This document shows, piece after piece, positions 26,676 to 35,724 of a DNA stretch of 64,000 bases. This DNA comes from Christiangramia sediminis. GTDB taxonomy: Bacteria; Bacteroidota; Bacteroidia; Flavobacteriales; Flavobacteriaceae. The position numbers and the translations under genes are program-made. How positions within the stretch are numbered: position 1 is the first letter of the stretch; each line of letters begins with the position of its first letter. The notes beneath the pieces are model-generated. The model was not told the origin of the DNA. It worked only from the letters and a program-made list of their open reading frames with translations, and did no database searches. The DNA lies in contig NZ_JAJBZG010000001.1 of assembly GCF_020552705.1 (NCBI RefSeq), positions 124,001 to 188,000 on the forward strand, read 5' to 3'.

Positions 26676-27692
26676 ATGAAAATATTATTTAAGCTATTAC
26701 CCGTGTTTTTTCTATTCCTGTCCTGCGGAAGTTCCCCTTCTGTAAATAAAGAATCTGAAGCAGATTTTACGATCGCTTTTGGTAGCTGTAACCGGGAAGA
26801 TTCACCACAAATATTATGGAATCCTATACTGAAGAATAATCCGGACGTATTTTTATGGGGAGGGGATAATATATATTCTGACACCGATAATGCTGAAAAA
26901 ATGAAAGCGGAATACTTGCAACAGAAGAATAATGCCGGATATCAAAAATTACTAAATGAAGTGACAGTTCTTGGCACCTGGGATGATCATGATTACGGAC
27001 TAAATGATGGCGGAAAAGAATGGAGTTTTAAAGAAGTAAGTCAGCAGTTATTCCTGGATTTTATGGAGGTGGCAGAGAATATTCCACGAAGAAATAGGGA
27101 AGGAGTATATCATGCTGAAGTATTTGACACGCCGGAAGGAAGTATAAAAGTGATTCTTTTGGATACAAGGTATTTTAGGGATGCACTGCTTAAAAGTGAA
27201 GATCCCAATAAAAGATATGAACCTTCCAGTGGAACGATTTTGGGAGATACTCAATGGCAATGGCTGGCGGAAGAACTTGAAAATAGCGAGGCAGATTTTA
27301 ACGTAATCATGTCCAGTATCCAGATCCTTTCAGCAGAGCACGGATTTGAAAAATGGGCAAATTTCCCTTCAGAAGTTGAAAAACTTAAAGATTTGCTTAT
27401 CTCTTCCGAAGCTAAAAATGTGATTCTCTTAAGTGGAGATCGTCATATTTCAGAATTTTCAGCAACCAAAGTAGAAGGCCTTAATTACCCATTAGTTGAT
27501 TTTACTTCCAGCGGACTGACTCATACCTATGAAGATTTCAGCGGAGAGCCCAATAAATATAGAGTAGGAGAGGTGGTTAAAAATAAAAGTTTTGGTTTAT
27601 TGAAGTTCGATTTTGAGAAGAATAAAGTTCAACTTGAAATGAGAGGTGTAAAGAATAAATTACAACAGGATTATTTGCTTGAATTCCAGTAG
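26676..27692 (+). CDS. PhoD-like alkaline phosphatase/phosphodiesterase lipoprotein
   Basis: 338 residues from ATG 26676. The new N-terminus MKILFKLLPVFFLFLSC is a clean lipoprotein signal with Cys17, which supports this start. The metallophosphatase domain shows IAFGSCNREDSPQ, LWGGDNIYSD, GTWDDHDYG, LDTRYFRD and LLSGDRHISEFS, the metal-ligand pattern of the PhoD family. Envelope-anchored phosphomonoesterase or phosphodiesterase activity is likely; the substrate is unknown. Confidence 0.9.
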   Translation: MKILFKLLPVFFLFLSCGSSPSVNKESEADFTIAFGSCNREDSPQILWNPILKNNPDVFLWGGDNIYSDTDNAEKMKAEYLQQKNNAGYQKLLNEVTVLGTWDDHDYGLNDGGKEWSFKEVSQQLFLDFMEVAENIPRRNREGVYHAEVFDTPEGSIKVILLDTRYFRDALLKSEDPNKRYEPSSGTILGDTQWQWLAEELENSEADFNVIMSSIQILSAEHGFEKWANFPSEVEKLKDLLISSEAKNVILLSGDRHISEFSATKVEGLNYPLVDFTSSGLTHTYEDFSGEPNKYRVGEVVKNKSFGLLKFDFEKNKVQLEMRGVKNKLQQDYLLEFQ

Positions 27693-27715
27693 GGAAACAT
27701 AAAAGCTTAAAGGGC

Positions 27716-27745
27716 TTGTATATGGAAAGGAATTATTTATTTTTG
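27716..27745 (+). promoter_or_regulatory. Promoter of ndk (TTG-N19-TATTTTTG)
   Basis: TTG at 27716-27718 and TATTTTTG at 27738-27745 match both elements of the Bacteroidota promoter with 19-bp spacing. They lie 22 bp before the ndk ATG. Confidence 0.7.
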
Positions 27746-27767
27746 CAGCAAATTTAAAAACCATACA

Positions 27768-28187
27768 ATGGCAGATAATAGAACATTCACCATGATTAAG
27801 CCAGATGCAGTAGAGAACGGGCATATTGGTGGAATACTAGACCAGATCACAGCTTCAGGATTTAGAATCGTAGCGATGAAACTTACTCAAATGACTCAGA
27901 GAGATGCGGAGACTTTTTATGCAGTGCATAAAGAGCGTCCTTTTTTCGGGGAATTAGTTGAATTCATGACTCGTGGTCCTATCGTTGCGGCTATTCTTGA
28001 AAAAGACAACGCCGTAGAAGATTTTAGAACACTTATCGGAGCTACCAACCCGGAAGATGCTGCTGAAGGAACTATCAGAAAAAAATACGCTACCAGCATT
28101 GGAGAAAATGCCGTTCACGGAAGTGATAGCGATGAGAATGCACAAATTGAAGGTGCTTTCCATTTTGCAGGTAGAGAGATGTTCTAA
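27768..28187 (+). CDS. ndk: Nucleoside diphosphate kinase
   Basis: 139 residues. Transfers phosphate between nucleoside tri- and diphosphates through a phospho-histidine. Motifs: [20 protein letters not shown] with the ATP-binding Lys, and the active-site region [13 protein letters not shown] with catalytic His. The length is typical. A single-gene unit with its own promoter and terminator. Confidence 0.98.
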   Translation: MADNRTFTMIKPDAVENGHIGGILDQITASGFRIVAMKLTQMTQRDAETFYAVHKERPFFGELVEFMTRGPIVAAILEKDNAVEDFRTLIGATNPEDAAEGTIRKKYATSIGENAVHGSDSDENAQIEGAFHFAGREMF

Positions 28188-28206
28188 TTGAACAATTTCA
28201 ATAAAT

Positions 28207-28239
28207 ACAAAAACCGGACTTTCTGAGTCCGGTTTTTTT
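28207..28239. terminator. Bidirectional terminator after ndk
   Basis: A 9-bp stem AACCGGACT/AGTCCGGTT (28212-28234) has a 5-nt loop, an A-run before and T-run after. Confidence 0.9.
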
Positions 28240-28254
28240 ATGCTTTTTTTTTGA

Positions 28255-28324
28255 ACGGATGCTGAAACGAGTTCAGCATAACGGTTTTTTTAGGACGTCA
28301 CCCTGAACTTGAATCAAGGGTCTG
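28255..28324. repeat. Intergenic palindromic repeat element
   Basis: A perfect 8-bp hairpin ATGCTGAA-ACGAG-TTCAGCAT (28259-28279) is followed by an imperfect palindrome CCCTGAACTTGAATCAAGGG (28301-28320). This resembles the short interspersed 'cgtcaccctgaacttg' elements commonly seen between flavobacterial genes. Family membership is recalled, not searched; only one copy was noticed in this window. Confidence 0.5.
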
Positions 28325-28325
28325 C

Positions 28326-28559
28326 CTATTTTATAAGTGGCTCTTTTCGAAATAGCCATTTTAGCTGAGTTCTGCTGCCATTTTCTGTTTGTACCTTATT
28401 TAGTCTTGGGCAAAGTATGATCGTGAAAACACCAGCAATTAGGAGGTTGTAAAGATGATCCAGTTCAGGAAATAAATTCTCCAGTAAATATTGACTTCCT
28501 ATGAACAGGGTGAAAAATGCTATAAAATAGATTACAAAAATTTTTAGGGTATGCTTCAT
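28326..28559 (-). CDS. Small two-helix membrane protein, function unknown
   Basis: 77 residues, start MKHTLKIFVIYF. Two hydrophobic helices (about residues 5-26 and 38-53) are separated by a short loop and followed by a basic tail (PRLNKV...WLFRKEPL). No family recognised. It lies 24 bp after the DUF721 gene in the recF-lipoprotein-DUF721 run and is probably its last member. Intact length and operon position favour a real gene. Confidence 0.6.
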   Translation of the reverse strand: MKHTLKIFVIYFIAFFTLFIGSQYLLENLFPELDHLYNLLIAGVFTIILCPRLNKVQTENGSRTQLKWLFRKEPLIK

Positions 28560-28583
28560 TTTAAATGATTTTTTTACTTCTCA

Positions 28584-28886
28584 CTATCTCAACACCAGTT
28601 TAGAAATTATCTTCTGTCCCATCTCCTCATTCAGGTTTCTAATGATCTTTTCTTTTCCGTAACTCAGTTCTTCTCTCAAAACCGAAGAACTTAACTGAAC
28701 GTAAAGCGTGTCCTTTTTCAGCATTAAATTTGTCGTGTATTTTTCAATCGCCGGTCCCATCTGGCTGTTCCAGACGTCTCTAACCTTTACCTGGTTCAGG
28801 CCTTTAGTATCCAGTTTATTCTCATCTACGAAACTCTTGAGCAGGTCGCCCAGTTTCATTTCCTCATTCTTGCGTCTCTTCTTCAT
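28584..28886 (-). CDS. DUF721 (DciA-like) protein
   Basis: 100 residues. Core motif VRDVWNSQMGPAIEKYTTNLMLKKDTLYVQ and the following LSSSVLREELSYGKEKII fit DUF721, whose best-known member DciA helps load the replicative helicase. The position next to recF agrees with a DNA replication/repair context. The start is chosen at [11 protein letters not shown]; a start at MKLGDLL (28856) is also possible. It overlaps the preceding lipoprotein gene by 23 bp with the longer start, so the shorter one is plausible. Confidence 0.8.
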   Translation of the reverse strand: MKKRRKNEEMKLGDLLKSFVDENKLDTKGLNQVKVRDVWNSQMGPAIEKYTTNLMLKKDTLYVQLSSSVLREELSYGKEKIIRNLNEEMGQKIISKLVLR

Positions 28887-29304
28887 CTTGGCTTAGTAAA
28901 GGTTCATATCTCTGGTAGTAGTATTTTTTATCGTCCCGGTTAAGGATTACCAATTCATCTTCTGTAGCTTCCAGGACTTCTTCTTTCCATTTATCAAACG
29001 GAGTCTCATAATAAAGAAAAAGGCTGTTATCTTCGATTTTAGCGGTAATTTTTTCTGAATTATTTGAATTTTCGATAAACCCGCCATCGATCTTTGGTTT
29101 CAGTTTTTTTCTGAATCCGATGGAATCCTTGATCTCAATATAATCTATATATTGGCTTAGGCTGTATTCTATTACCGAATCATTTTCCATTTCTACTTTT
29201 TCAATTTGCCAGTAACCGTTGAGGTTCTTTAATTGTTCCTGCGGATCATTTTCTGAACAGGAAACCAGGACGATAATTGAAAATATGAGGATCAGTTTTT
29301 TCAA
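28864..29304 (-). CDS. Lipocalin-like lipoprotein
   Basis: 146 residues, lipoprotein signal ending at Cys16 (VLVSC). The mature part begins with a lipocalin-like [20 protein letters not shown] followed by alternating beta strands, and ends in an acidic tail (SQDEEETQE). Such small beta-barrel lipoproteins are common in Bacteroidota; the ligand is unknown. The start overlaps the recF stop by 4 bp, so it is translated from the recF message. Confidence 0.7.
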   Translation of the reverse strand: MKKLILIFSIIVLVSCSENDPQEQLKNLNGYWQIEKVEMENDSVIEYSLSQYIDYIEIKDSIGFRKKLKPKIDGGFIENSNNSEKITAKIEDNSLFLYYETPFDKWKEEVLEATEDELVILNRDDKKYYYQRYEPLLSQDEEETQE

Positions 29305-30380
29305 AGCTTAAAAATTTTATAAGATTGGTCGCTGGATTTTACTACTTTTTCTGTTCTGTCTGCATGCGTGTCGCTTAAAAATATCTGTCCCAGTTCATCA
29401 GTAGCTACCAGAGCTACAATATGAGCCACGCGGTTTTCATCCAGTTTATCAAAAATATCATCCAGCAATAAAATAGGATTTACCTGACTTATCTGCTTAA
29501 TAAAATCGAATTGCGCCAGTTTTAAAGCGATCAAAAATGATTTCTGTTGGCCCTGGGATCCGAATTTCTTGATAGGATGGCCTTCGATCTCAAAACTAAG
29601 ATCATCTTTATGAGTTCCCACCGAAGTATATTGTAAAGCCATGTCTTTTTGAAGATTCTCTTCCAGTAGATTGGAAAGGGAATTATCAAATAGCTGACTT
29701 CTATAATTTATATCTACTACCTCCTTGTTATTGGTGATATCTGAATATCTTTTATTGAATATTGGAATGAATTCTTTCAGAAATTCTTTTCTTTTTTCAA
29801 AAAGATCCTGTCCCAAATTGCTCATTTGAAGATTGTAAACTTCCAGCGTATCTCTTTCAAAAGTATTATTAGCCGCGAAATACTTTAAGAGTGAATTCCG
29901 CTGGGAAACCAGTTTGGTGTATTGTAAAAGTTTGTTGAGGTATGCATGATCACTCTGGGAGATTACGCCATCCATAAACTTTCTGCGGGTTTCTGAACCT
30001 TCGATGATGAGGTCTCTGTCTGCAGGGGAAATTATAACCGTAGGAATAAACCCTATATGATCACTTACTTTATCGTAAGCTTTATTGTTCCTCTTAATGA
30101 TCTTTTTCTGTCCTTTCTTGGCACTGGCAAGAATATTCTCTATTTTTTCATTCTTTTCAAAGGCTCCTTCAATGACAAAGAAATCGGAATCGTGATTGAT
30201 ATTTTGAGAAGTGATCGGGTTGAAATAACTTTTCCCGAAAGAAAGATGGTAAATACTATCTAAAACGTTGGTTTTTCCTACCCCATTATTACCCACCAGG
30301 CAGTTGATTTTTTCATCGAATTCAAATTCAGCCGTCTTAAGATTCTTATAATTAAGCAGGCTAAGATTTTTTAAATGCAT
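29301..30380 (-). CDS. recF: DNA replication/repair protein RecF
   Basis: 359 residues from the ATG at 30380 ([14 protein letters not shown]). The 29 residues that a start at 30467 would add do not resemble RecF. ABC-type ATPase of recombination and gap repair: Walker [12 protein letters not shown], signature [18 protein letters not shown], Walker [14 protein letters not shown]. First gene of a recF-lipoprotein-DUF721-small membrane protein run. Confidence 0.96.
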   Translation of the reverse strand: MHLKNLSLLNYKNLKTAEFEFDEKINCLVGNNGVGKTNVLDSIYHLSFGKSYFNPITSQNINHDSDFFVIEGAFEKNEKIENILASAKKGQKKIIKRNNKAYDKVSDHIGFIPTVIISPADRDLIIEGSETRRKFMDGVISQSDHAYLNKLLQYTKLVSQRNSLLKYFAANNTFERDTLEVYNLQMSNLGQDLFEKRKEFLKEFIPIFNKRYSDITNNKEVVDINYRSQLFDNSLSNLLEENLQKDMALQYTSVGTHKDDLSFEIEGHPIKKFGSQGQQKSFLIALKLAQFDFIKQISQVNPILLLDDIFDKLDENRVAHIVALVATDELGQIFLSDTHADRTEKVVKSSDQSYKIFKL

Positions 30381-30499
30381 AAGTCGCTGTGTTTCAGCTG
30401 TAATTTCATTAATTGCAGGATGCAGGATCGAGCTGCAAAAGGACTTCAAATTATTCAAAAAATACAAATATTTTCTCTTTTAATTTTCACAAAAAATTA

Positions 30500-30507
30500 T
30501 ATTTTTG
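30500..30507 (+). promoter_or_regulatory. TAnnTTTG promoter box for the TPR-ribH unit
   Basis: TATTTTTG, exact consensus, 20 bp before the ATG at 30528; no TTG at -33 was found. Confidence 0.5.
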
Positions 30508-30527
30508 CCACGCATTAAAAATTTTTT

Positions 30528-31301
30528 ATGGCAACGTATAAGAAAAAAGGATACAAGCCTTCCAATAAGGAGGAAAGAGAACAAATAGCAGAACAGGAGT
30601 CTACCACTGCAGAAGTTTTTAACACTTTAGACGAAGGAGCAAGTAAGACTGAAACCTGGGTCGCCGATAATCAGAAGTATATCTATATTATCGTTGGGGT
30701 TGCTATTGTTGCCGTTTTAGGATATTTAGGTTACAACCGTTTTATTCATGAGCCAAACCAAAATGAGGCTGCGAATGAAATGGCGCAGGCAGAGAACTAT
30801 ATGGCTTCTGCTCTTAGGGCTAATGGAGCACAGAGTGATTCTTTATATAACCTTGCGTTGAACGGAGGAGAAGGTAAATACGGATTTTTAGACATTATAG
30901 ATAACTACGGTGGGACCGATGCTGCAAACCTTGCACATTACAATGCCGGATTTGCTTACCTTAGAACTGGTAAATATCAGGAAGCTATTGAGCAGTTAGA
31001 AGGATTTGATAGTGATGATGAGATTTTTTCTGCTTTGGCAACCGGAGGAATTGGAGATGCTTTTATGCAATTAGAGCAGCCTGAGGAGGCTCTTGGATAT
31101 TATGAAAAAGCTGCTGAAATGAGAGCTAATTCATTCACTACACCAAGATTTTTATTAAAAGCGGCCATCACCGCAATAGAGATAGGTGATGCAGATGCTG
31201 CTGAAGAATACCTGCTTCAAATAGAAGACGAGTATTCAGATGCTCCAGAGGCAGACAAGGTGCCAATTTACCTTGGTCAGGCCCGCGCTATGAAAAACTA
31301 A
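30528..31301 (+). CDS. Membrane-anchored TPR protein (YfgM-like)
   Basis: 257 residues. A polar N-terminus (Lys/Glu-rich) is followed by one transmembrane helix (about residues 52-70, IYIIVGVAIVAVLGYLGY), then TPR-like repeats (for example ALGYYEKAAEMRANSFTTPR). This layout resembles YfgM, a periplasmic chaperone-associated protein, but the identity is by architecture only. It ends 3 bp before ribH and is probably cotranscribed. Confidence 0.82.
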   Translation: MATYKKKGYKPSNKEEREQIAEQESTTAEVFNTLDEGASKTETWVADNQKYIYIIVGVAIVAVLGYLGYNRFIHEPNQNEAANEMAQAENYMASALRANGAQSDSLYNLALNGGEGKYGFLDIIDNYGGTDAANLAHYNAGFAYLRTGKYQEAIEQLEGFDSDDEIFSALATGGIGDAFMQLEQPEEALGYYEKAAEMRANSFTTPRFLLKAAITAIEIGDADAAEEYLLQIEDEYSDAPEADKVPIYLGQARAMKN

Positions 31302-31304
31302 ATT

Positions 31305-31811
31305 ATGGCTACAGAAGGTAAAAACCTTTCACAATACGATAAAAACACGATCCCAAACGCGAAAGATTTTCGGTTTGGGATCGTTGTTTCTGAGTGGAAC
31401 GATGAGATTACGGAAGGACTTTTTCAGGGTGCATTTGATGCATGGATAGAGAATGGAGTTCAGAAAGAGAATATTGTAAGATGGAATGTTCCCGGAAGTT
31501 TTGAGCTTATTTACGGTTGCAAAAAAATGCAGGAAAGCTTTGAGATGCTCGATGCTATCGTGGCAGTGGGGAATGTGATCCAGGGAGAGACCAAACATTT
31601 CGATTTTGTGTGTGAAGGTGTCACGCAGGGGATCAAGGATCTCAATATTCAGACAGATATTCCCGTTATTTTTTGTGTACTTACAGATAATAATATTGAG
31701 CAATCCCGAGCGCGCAGTGGAGGTGAACATGGTAATAAAGGAACCGAAGCTGCCATCGCAGCCATTAAAATGGCACAGTTACGAAAGGATGCTAAATTCT
31801 ACAAAGGTTAA
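31305..31811 (+). CDS. ribH: 6,7-dimethyl-8-ribityllumazine synthase
   Basis: 168 residues. Penultimate step of riboflavin synthesis, forming the lumazine from a pyrimidine and a butanone phosphate. Motifs: FGIVVSEWNDEITEGLFQGA, WNVPGSFELIYGCKKM, AVGNVIQGETKHFDFVCEGV with the catalytic His, and PVIFCVLTDNNIEQSRARSG. The length and order match the family. Downstream of the TPR gene by 3 bp. Confidence 0.97.
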   Translation: MATEGKNLSQYDKNTIPNAKDFRFGIVVSEWNDEITEGLFQGAFDAWIENGVQKENIVRWNVPGSFELIYGCKKMQESFEMLDAIVAVGNVIQGETKHFDFVCEGVTQGIKDLNIQTDIPVIFCVLTDNNIEQSRARSGGEHGNKGTEAAIAAIKMAQLRKDAKFYKG

Positions 31812-31883
31812 ATCAATAGCTTTTAGGCTTTCAAAACGGCATTGTTATTGCTTTCTTTATTAATACTCTAAGACTTCGGATTT

Positions 31884-31916
31884 TTGAAGCATTTTGAGTA
31901 AATTTGAATCAGCAAA
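31884..31916 (+). promoter_or_regulatory. Promoter of the mutL-rhomboid operon (TTG-N22-TAAATTTG)
   Basis: TTG 31884-31886 and TAAATTTG 31909-31916 lie 13 bp before the TTG start at 31929, giving the downstream genes their own promoter. Confidence 0.55.
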
Positions 31917-31928
31917 CAATCTACAGTT

Positions 31929-32222
31929 TTGAAAATCAATCTCGGCAAAATCAGAAAAAATACCAGGTATAACTATACCCCACGCTACTATAAGGGCAAG
32001 GAGGCCGGTAATATCTATGATTTTGATTCTAAATTCAATAAATACAGAGAGACTACCAATGCGATAGACTTTGGTTCTCAGTGGGCTGAGGCACGTGATT
32101 CCAGTCGACACCGAGGTAACCGAAGTATTAATCGTCGTGTGATCTATATTATTGTTATTTTGCTTTTCATATGTCTGTGGATATTAGATTTTGATTTATC
32201 CATTTTCTCGAATCCCCGTTAA
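31929..32222 (+). CDS. Small membrane-anchored protein upstream of mutL
   Basis: 97 residues. The start is probably TTG at 31929 since no ATG exists in frame before the conserved part. A polar Tyr/Arg/Lys-rich N-terminus (NTRYNYTPRYYKGKEAGNIY) is followed by a single C-terminal helix (about residues 70-88) and a short tail ending DFDLSIFSNPR. Similar small proteins sit between ribH and mutL in other flavobacteria, where automatic pipelines label them by neighbour. No function is known. It abuts mutL. Confidence 0.7.
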   Translation: MKINLGKIRKNTRYNYTPRYYKGKEAGNIYDFDSKFNKYRETTNAIDFGSQWAEARDSSRHRGNRSINRRVIYIIVILLFICLWILDFDLSIFSNPR

Positions 32223-34076
32223 ATGAGTGACATAATTCAACTGTTGCCCGATCATGTTGCCAACCAGATCGCTGCGGGTGAAGTGGTGCAACGTCCGGCT
32301 TCAGTAATAAAAGAACTTCTCGAAAATTCCATAGATGCAAATGCCACCCGAATCCAGGTGGTGATCAAAGATGCCGGTAAAACGCTGGTTCAGATCATTG
32401 ATGACGGAATAGGCATGAGCCTTACCGACGCGAGAATGAGCTTCGAAAGACATGCAACTTCCAAGATAAAATTAGCAGACGATCTTTTTTCTCTTAAAAC
32501 CAAGGGCTTTCGTGGAGAAGCATTAGCCTCTATTGCTGCAATTGCCCATGTGGAATTAAGAACAAAGACTGAAAATGATGAGGTGGGAACCTGTTTAAAA
32601 GTGGAAGGTAGTCAGGTGGTTTCCCAGGATGCCTGTGTAACCCCTAAGGGAACAAATATTTGTGTAAAGAACCTATTTTATAATATACCTGCCCGGCGTA
32701 ATTTTCTGAAATCTGATAATGTAGAAACTCGTCATATCATCGACGAATTTCAAAGAGTGGCCTTTGCCCACCCTAATATCAGTTTTTCTCTTACCCACAA
32801 TGGGAGTGAATTATTTCAATTACCAATTACCAATTTCAGGCAGCGTATCACAAATATTCTAGGAGGTAAGACCAATGAAAAACTGGTTCCTGTAGAAGAG
32901 GATACTGAAATTGTCAAGATATCTGGCTTTGTTGGTAAACCCGAATTTGCCAAAAAAAGCAGGGGAGAACAATTCTTTTTTGTAAATGACAGATTTATAA
33001 AGAGCGCTTATCTAAATCATGCAGTGACCGCTTCTTTTGAAGGTTTGCTCAAAGATAAAAGCTATCCAAGTTATTTTCTTTACCTGGAAGTAGATCCAAA
33101 GTCTATAGATATCAATATCCATCCAACTAAAACGGAGATCAAATTTGATGATGAGCATGCTTTATACGCTATTCTGAAAAGCTCTATCAAACATAGTCTG
33201 GGCCAGTTTAATGTTGCCCCCATCTTAGATTTTGAAAGGGACTCCGGCTTAGATACTCCTTATGATTATAAAAATAAAGATGCTGATGCTCCACAGGTAG
33301 AGGTGGACCGGAATTTTAATCCTTTCCAGACCGAGAATAATTTCAAGGCTCAATATTCAGGCGGAGGAAATTATAAAAGAGAAAAGCCTGCGGAATGGGA
33401 AAGCCTTTACTCAGGAATGCATTCTGAAACCGATACCGACATAGATATACGTCAGGTTGAATTTGAAAGTGAGGAGGTGACCGGGAATTTATTCGGAGCC
33501 AAAGAAGAACAGACAGAGAAGTCTACTTTCCAGGTTCAGAAAAAATATATCGTTTCTACTTTAAAGAGCGGGATCCTGGTGATAGATCAGCACAGAGCAC
33601 ATACCCGGGTTTTATATGAAGAATTATTGAAAAATATAACCGTCTCATCTGCAGTGAGTCAACAGTTATTATTTCCTTTAAGGCTTCAATTCAATTCTCA
33701 TGAGGTTGAAATGCTGAAAGAGATCAAAGATTCCCTGGAGCAAACAGGATTTGTATTTTCAGCCATTAATAATGCTGAGGTCGAAATAAGTGGGATTCCA
33801 ACCTTAATTTCAGAAAGTGAAGTGGAAATTTTACTGGAACAATTACTGGCAGATTTTGAAAAAGATGTACCTGATAATGGTTTCTCGCAAACCGATCTTC
33901 TGGCAAAATCCCTGGCTAATTCAATGGCCGTGCGTTCAGGAACTTTATTAAATTCTACTGAACAACAACATATTGTAAACCGATTATTTGCCTGTAAAGA
34001 ACCGGCGCTTAGTCCATTTAATAAAACCGTGTTCACCACCTTATCTGTGGATGAACTGGATAAAAAATTTGCCTGA
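32223..34076 (+). CDS. mutL: DNA mismatch repair protein MutL
   Basis: 617 residues. N-terminal GHKL ATPase motifs: IKELLENSIDANAT, IDDGIGM, HATSKI and TKGFRGEALASIAAIA. The C-terminal dimerisation region includes LVIDQHRAHTRVLYEELL and ends near FACKEPALSPF. A QHRAHTRV motif and ACKEP near the end resemble the metal-binding region of endonuclease-type MutL, but a full DQHAxxE(x)4E motif is not present, so nuclease activity is uncertain. Its stop overlaps the rhomboid start (TGATG). Confidence 0.97.
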   Translation: MSDIIQLLPDHVANQIAAGEVVQRPASVIKELLENSIDANATRIQVVIKDAGKTLVQIIDDGIGMSLTDARMSFERHATSKIKLADDLFSLKTKGFRGEALASIAAIAHVELRTKTENDEVGTCLKVEGSQVVSQDACVTPKGTNICVKNLFYNIPARRNFLKSDNVETRHIIDEFQRVAFAHPNISFSLTHNGSELFQLPITNFRQRITNILGGKTNEKLVPVEEDTEIVKISGFVGKPEFAKKSRGEQFFFVNDRFIKSAYLNHAVTASFEGLLKDKSYPSYFLYLEVDPKSIDINIHPTKTEIKFDDEHALYAILKSSIKHSLGQFNVAPILDFERDSGLDTPYDYKNKDADAPQVEVDRNFNPFQTENNFKAQYSGGGNYKREKPAEWESLYSGMHSETDTDIDIRQVEFESEEVTGNLFGAKEEQTEKSTFQVQKKYIVSTLKSGILVIDQHRAHTRVLYEELLKNITVSSAVSQQLLFPLRLQFNSHEVEMLKEIKDSLEQTGFVFSAINNAEVEISGIPTLISESEVEILLEQLLADFEKDVPDNGFSQTDLLAKSLANSMAVRSGTLLNSTEQQHIVNRLFACKEPALSPFNKTVFTTLSVDELDKKFA

Positions 34077-34825
34077 TGGGAAGAATGACAGAAACCGTGA
34101 AGGTTCTCCTGATTATAAATGTAATTTTCTTTATTGGTAGCCAGCTTATTGGTGACGTAGCTTACGAGTATTTTGCCCTGTGGTTCGTTAAGAATCCAAA
34201 CTTTCAATTCTGGCAGATTGTAACCCATATGTTCATGCATGGCGGTTTTATGCATATACTTTTTAATATGTATGCTCTCTGGGCCTTTGGAAGTCCTATA
34301 GAACAAATGCTGGGTAAAAAGCGATTTATATTTTTCTACTTTTCCGCGGGAATAGGAGCGGCACTTTTACATACCCTGGTTAATTTCTATGCTTATCAGA
34401 AAGGCTTCAATGGTTTGCTGGAACTAGGATGGACACCACCGGAAATCATGAATTTTGTGGAACAGGCTTATACCACCAATAGGTTTAGAATACCGGAGGG
34501 AATAGAAGAAGGAACTTTGCGTTCTATGCTGGAGGCATTTTCTAATCCTGCAGTTGGAGCCTCTGGAGCTATTTACGGAGTCCTGGTGGCCTTCGGGATG
34601 ATGTTCCCTAATGTAGAATTATTTTTACTTTTTGTGCCTGTACCAATTAAAGCCAAGTATTTTATTCCCGGATTAATTGCCTTAGATTTGTTTTCTGGCT
34701 TCACCGGCTATTCTATATTTGGAGGCTCCATTGCACATTTTGCACACATTGGAGGTGCCTTATTTGGATTTTTAATGATGTATTACTGGAAGAAGAATCA
34801 GTTTAACGATAACCGCTGGTATTAA
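34076..34825 (+). CDS. Rhomboid intramembrane serine protease (first)
   Basis: 249 residues, about six transmembrane helices. Catalytic serine motif VGASGAIYGVL near residues 162-172 and catalytic His in FAHIGGALFGF, plus HGGFMHILFNMYALWAFG typical of loop 1. Cleaves substrates inside the membrane. Overlaps mutL by 1 bp and the second rhomboid by 1 bp (TAATG), implying coupled translation. Confidence 0.93.
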   Translation: MGRMTETVKVLLIINVIFFIGSQLIGDVAYEYFALWFVKNPNFQFWQIVTHMFMHGGFMHILFNMYALWAFGSPIEQMLGKKRFIFFYFSAGIGAALLHTLVNFYAYQKGFNGLLELGWTPPEIMNFVEQAYTTNRFRIPEGIEEGTLRSMLEAFSNPAVGASGAIYGVLVAFGMMFPNVELFLLFVPVPIKAKYFIPGLIALDLFSGFTGYSIFGGSIAHFAHIGGALFGFLMMYYWKKNQFNDNRWY

Positions 34826-35724
34826 TGAGATCATCAGATAGAATTAGATATAAAATCCAGACCGCTACGGTCACCGAAAAGCTCATTGCCATCAATGTGC
34901 TGGTCTTTATATTGTTCTTTTTGCTGAAAACCATTGCCTTTCTTTTTCAGCTCCCATCAGATTTTTTGGTAGAATGGTTCGTTTTTCCAAAAGAACCCAT
35001 GGAGTTCCTAATGAAACCCTGGTCTATAATCACCTATTCATTTTTACATAGCGGGATTTGGCATATTTTATCTAATATGTTGATCCTGTATTTTTCCGGA
35101 ATCTATTTTCTGAATTATTTTTCACCCAAACGTTTACTGAATTATTATTTTCTGGGAGTCATTATAGGAGCCCTGGTCTATATGCTAAGTTATAACCTGT
35201 TTCCTGCATTTCAGGGCACAGGTCGTTCCTATCTAATGGGTGCTTCTGCAGGTGTCATGGCCGTACTTATAGGGATTGCTGCTCATGTACCCAATATGAG
35301 AGTGAGACTTATGTTGATTGGGAGTGTGAAATTCTGGTGGATCGCTGCTTTTTTACTGGTGATAGATATTATTCAAATCCCGATGGGGAATGCCGGTGGA
35401 CATCTTGCTCATTTGGGCGGGGCGGCACTGGGTTATCTATATACCACGCAACTTCAGAAGGGAAATGATATTGGGAAATGGTTTGAAAATATTATGGACT
35501 CTATAGCCGCGCTTTTTAAACCCCGGGAACGTAAAGCCAGGATGAAAACCGTACACCGTACAGGAAAAACTACAAGTTCAGGGAATAAGTCGAAAACCAA
35601 TTTTGACAAGAACGAAAAGCAGAAAAGAGTAGATGCTATTCTTGATAAGATAAGCAAAAGTGGTTATGAAAGTTTGAGTAAGGAAGAGAAAGACTTTCTA
35701 TTTAAAGCTGGCAAAGAAGATTAG
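34825..35724 (+). CDS. Rhomboid-family protease with cytoplasmic tail (second)
   Basis: 299 residues. Rhomboid fold with HSGIWHILSNMLILYFSG, serine motif MGASAGVMAVLIG and His in HLAHLGGAALGY. After the last helix (about residue 205) comes a basic Lys/Arg-rich soluble extension ending in a helical AILDKISKSGYESLSKEEKD segment. The paired arrangement with another rhomboid is common in flavobacteria. Substrates unknown. The next gene starts directly at the stop. Confidence 0.9.
   Translation: MRSSDRIRYKIQTATVTEKLIAINVLVFILFFLLKTIAFLFQLPSDFLVEWFVFPKEPMEFLMKPWSIITYSFLHSGIWHILSNMLILYFSGIYFLNYFSPKRLLNYYFLGVIIGALVYMLSYNLFPAFQGTGRSYLMGASAGVMAVLIGIAAHVPNMRVRLMLIGSVKFWWIAAFLLVIDIIQIPMGNAGGHLAHLGGAALGYLYTTQLQKGNDIGKWFENIMDSIAALFKPRERKARMKTVHRTGKTTSSGNKSKTNFDKNEKQKRVDAILDKISKSGYESLSKEEKDFLFKAGKED

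Noticed and set aside
30381-30467. Longer N-terminus of RecF
   Set aside because: The 29 extra residues do not resemble RecF, while [14 protein letters not shown] is the expected start.
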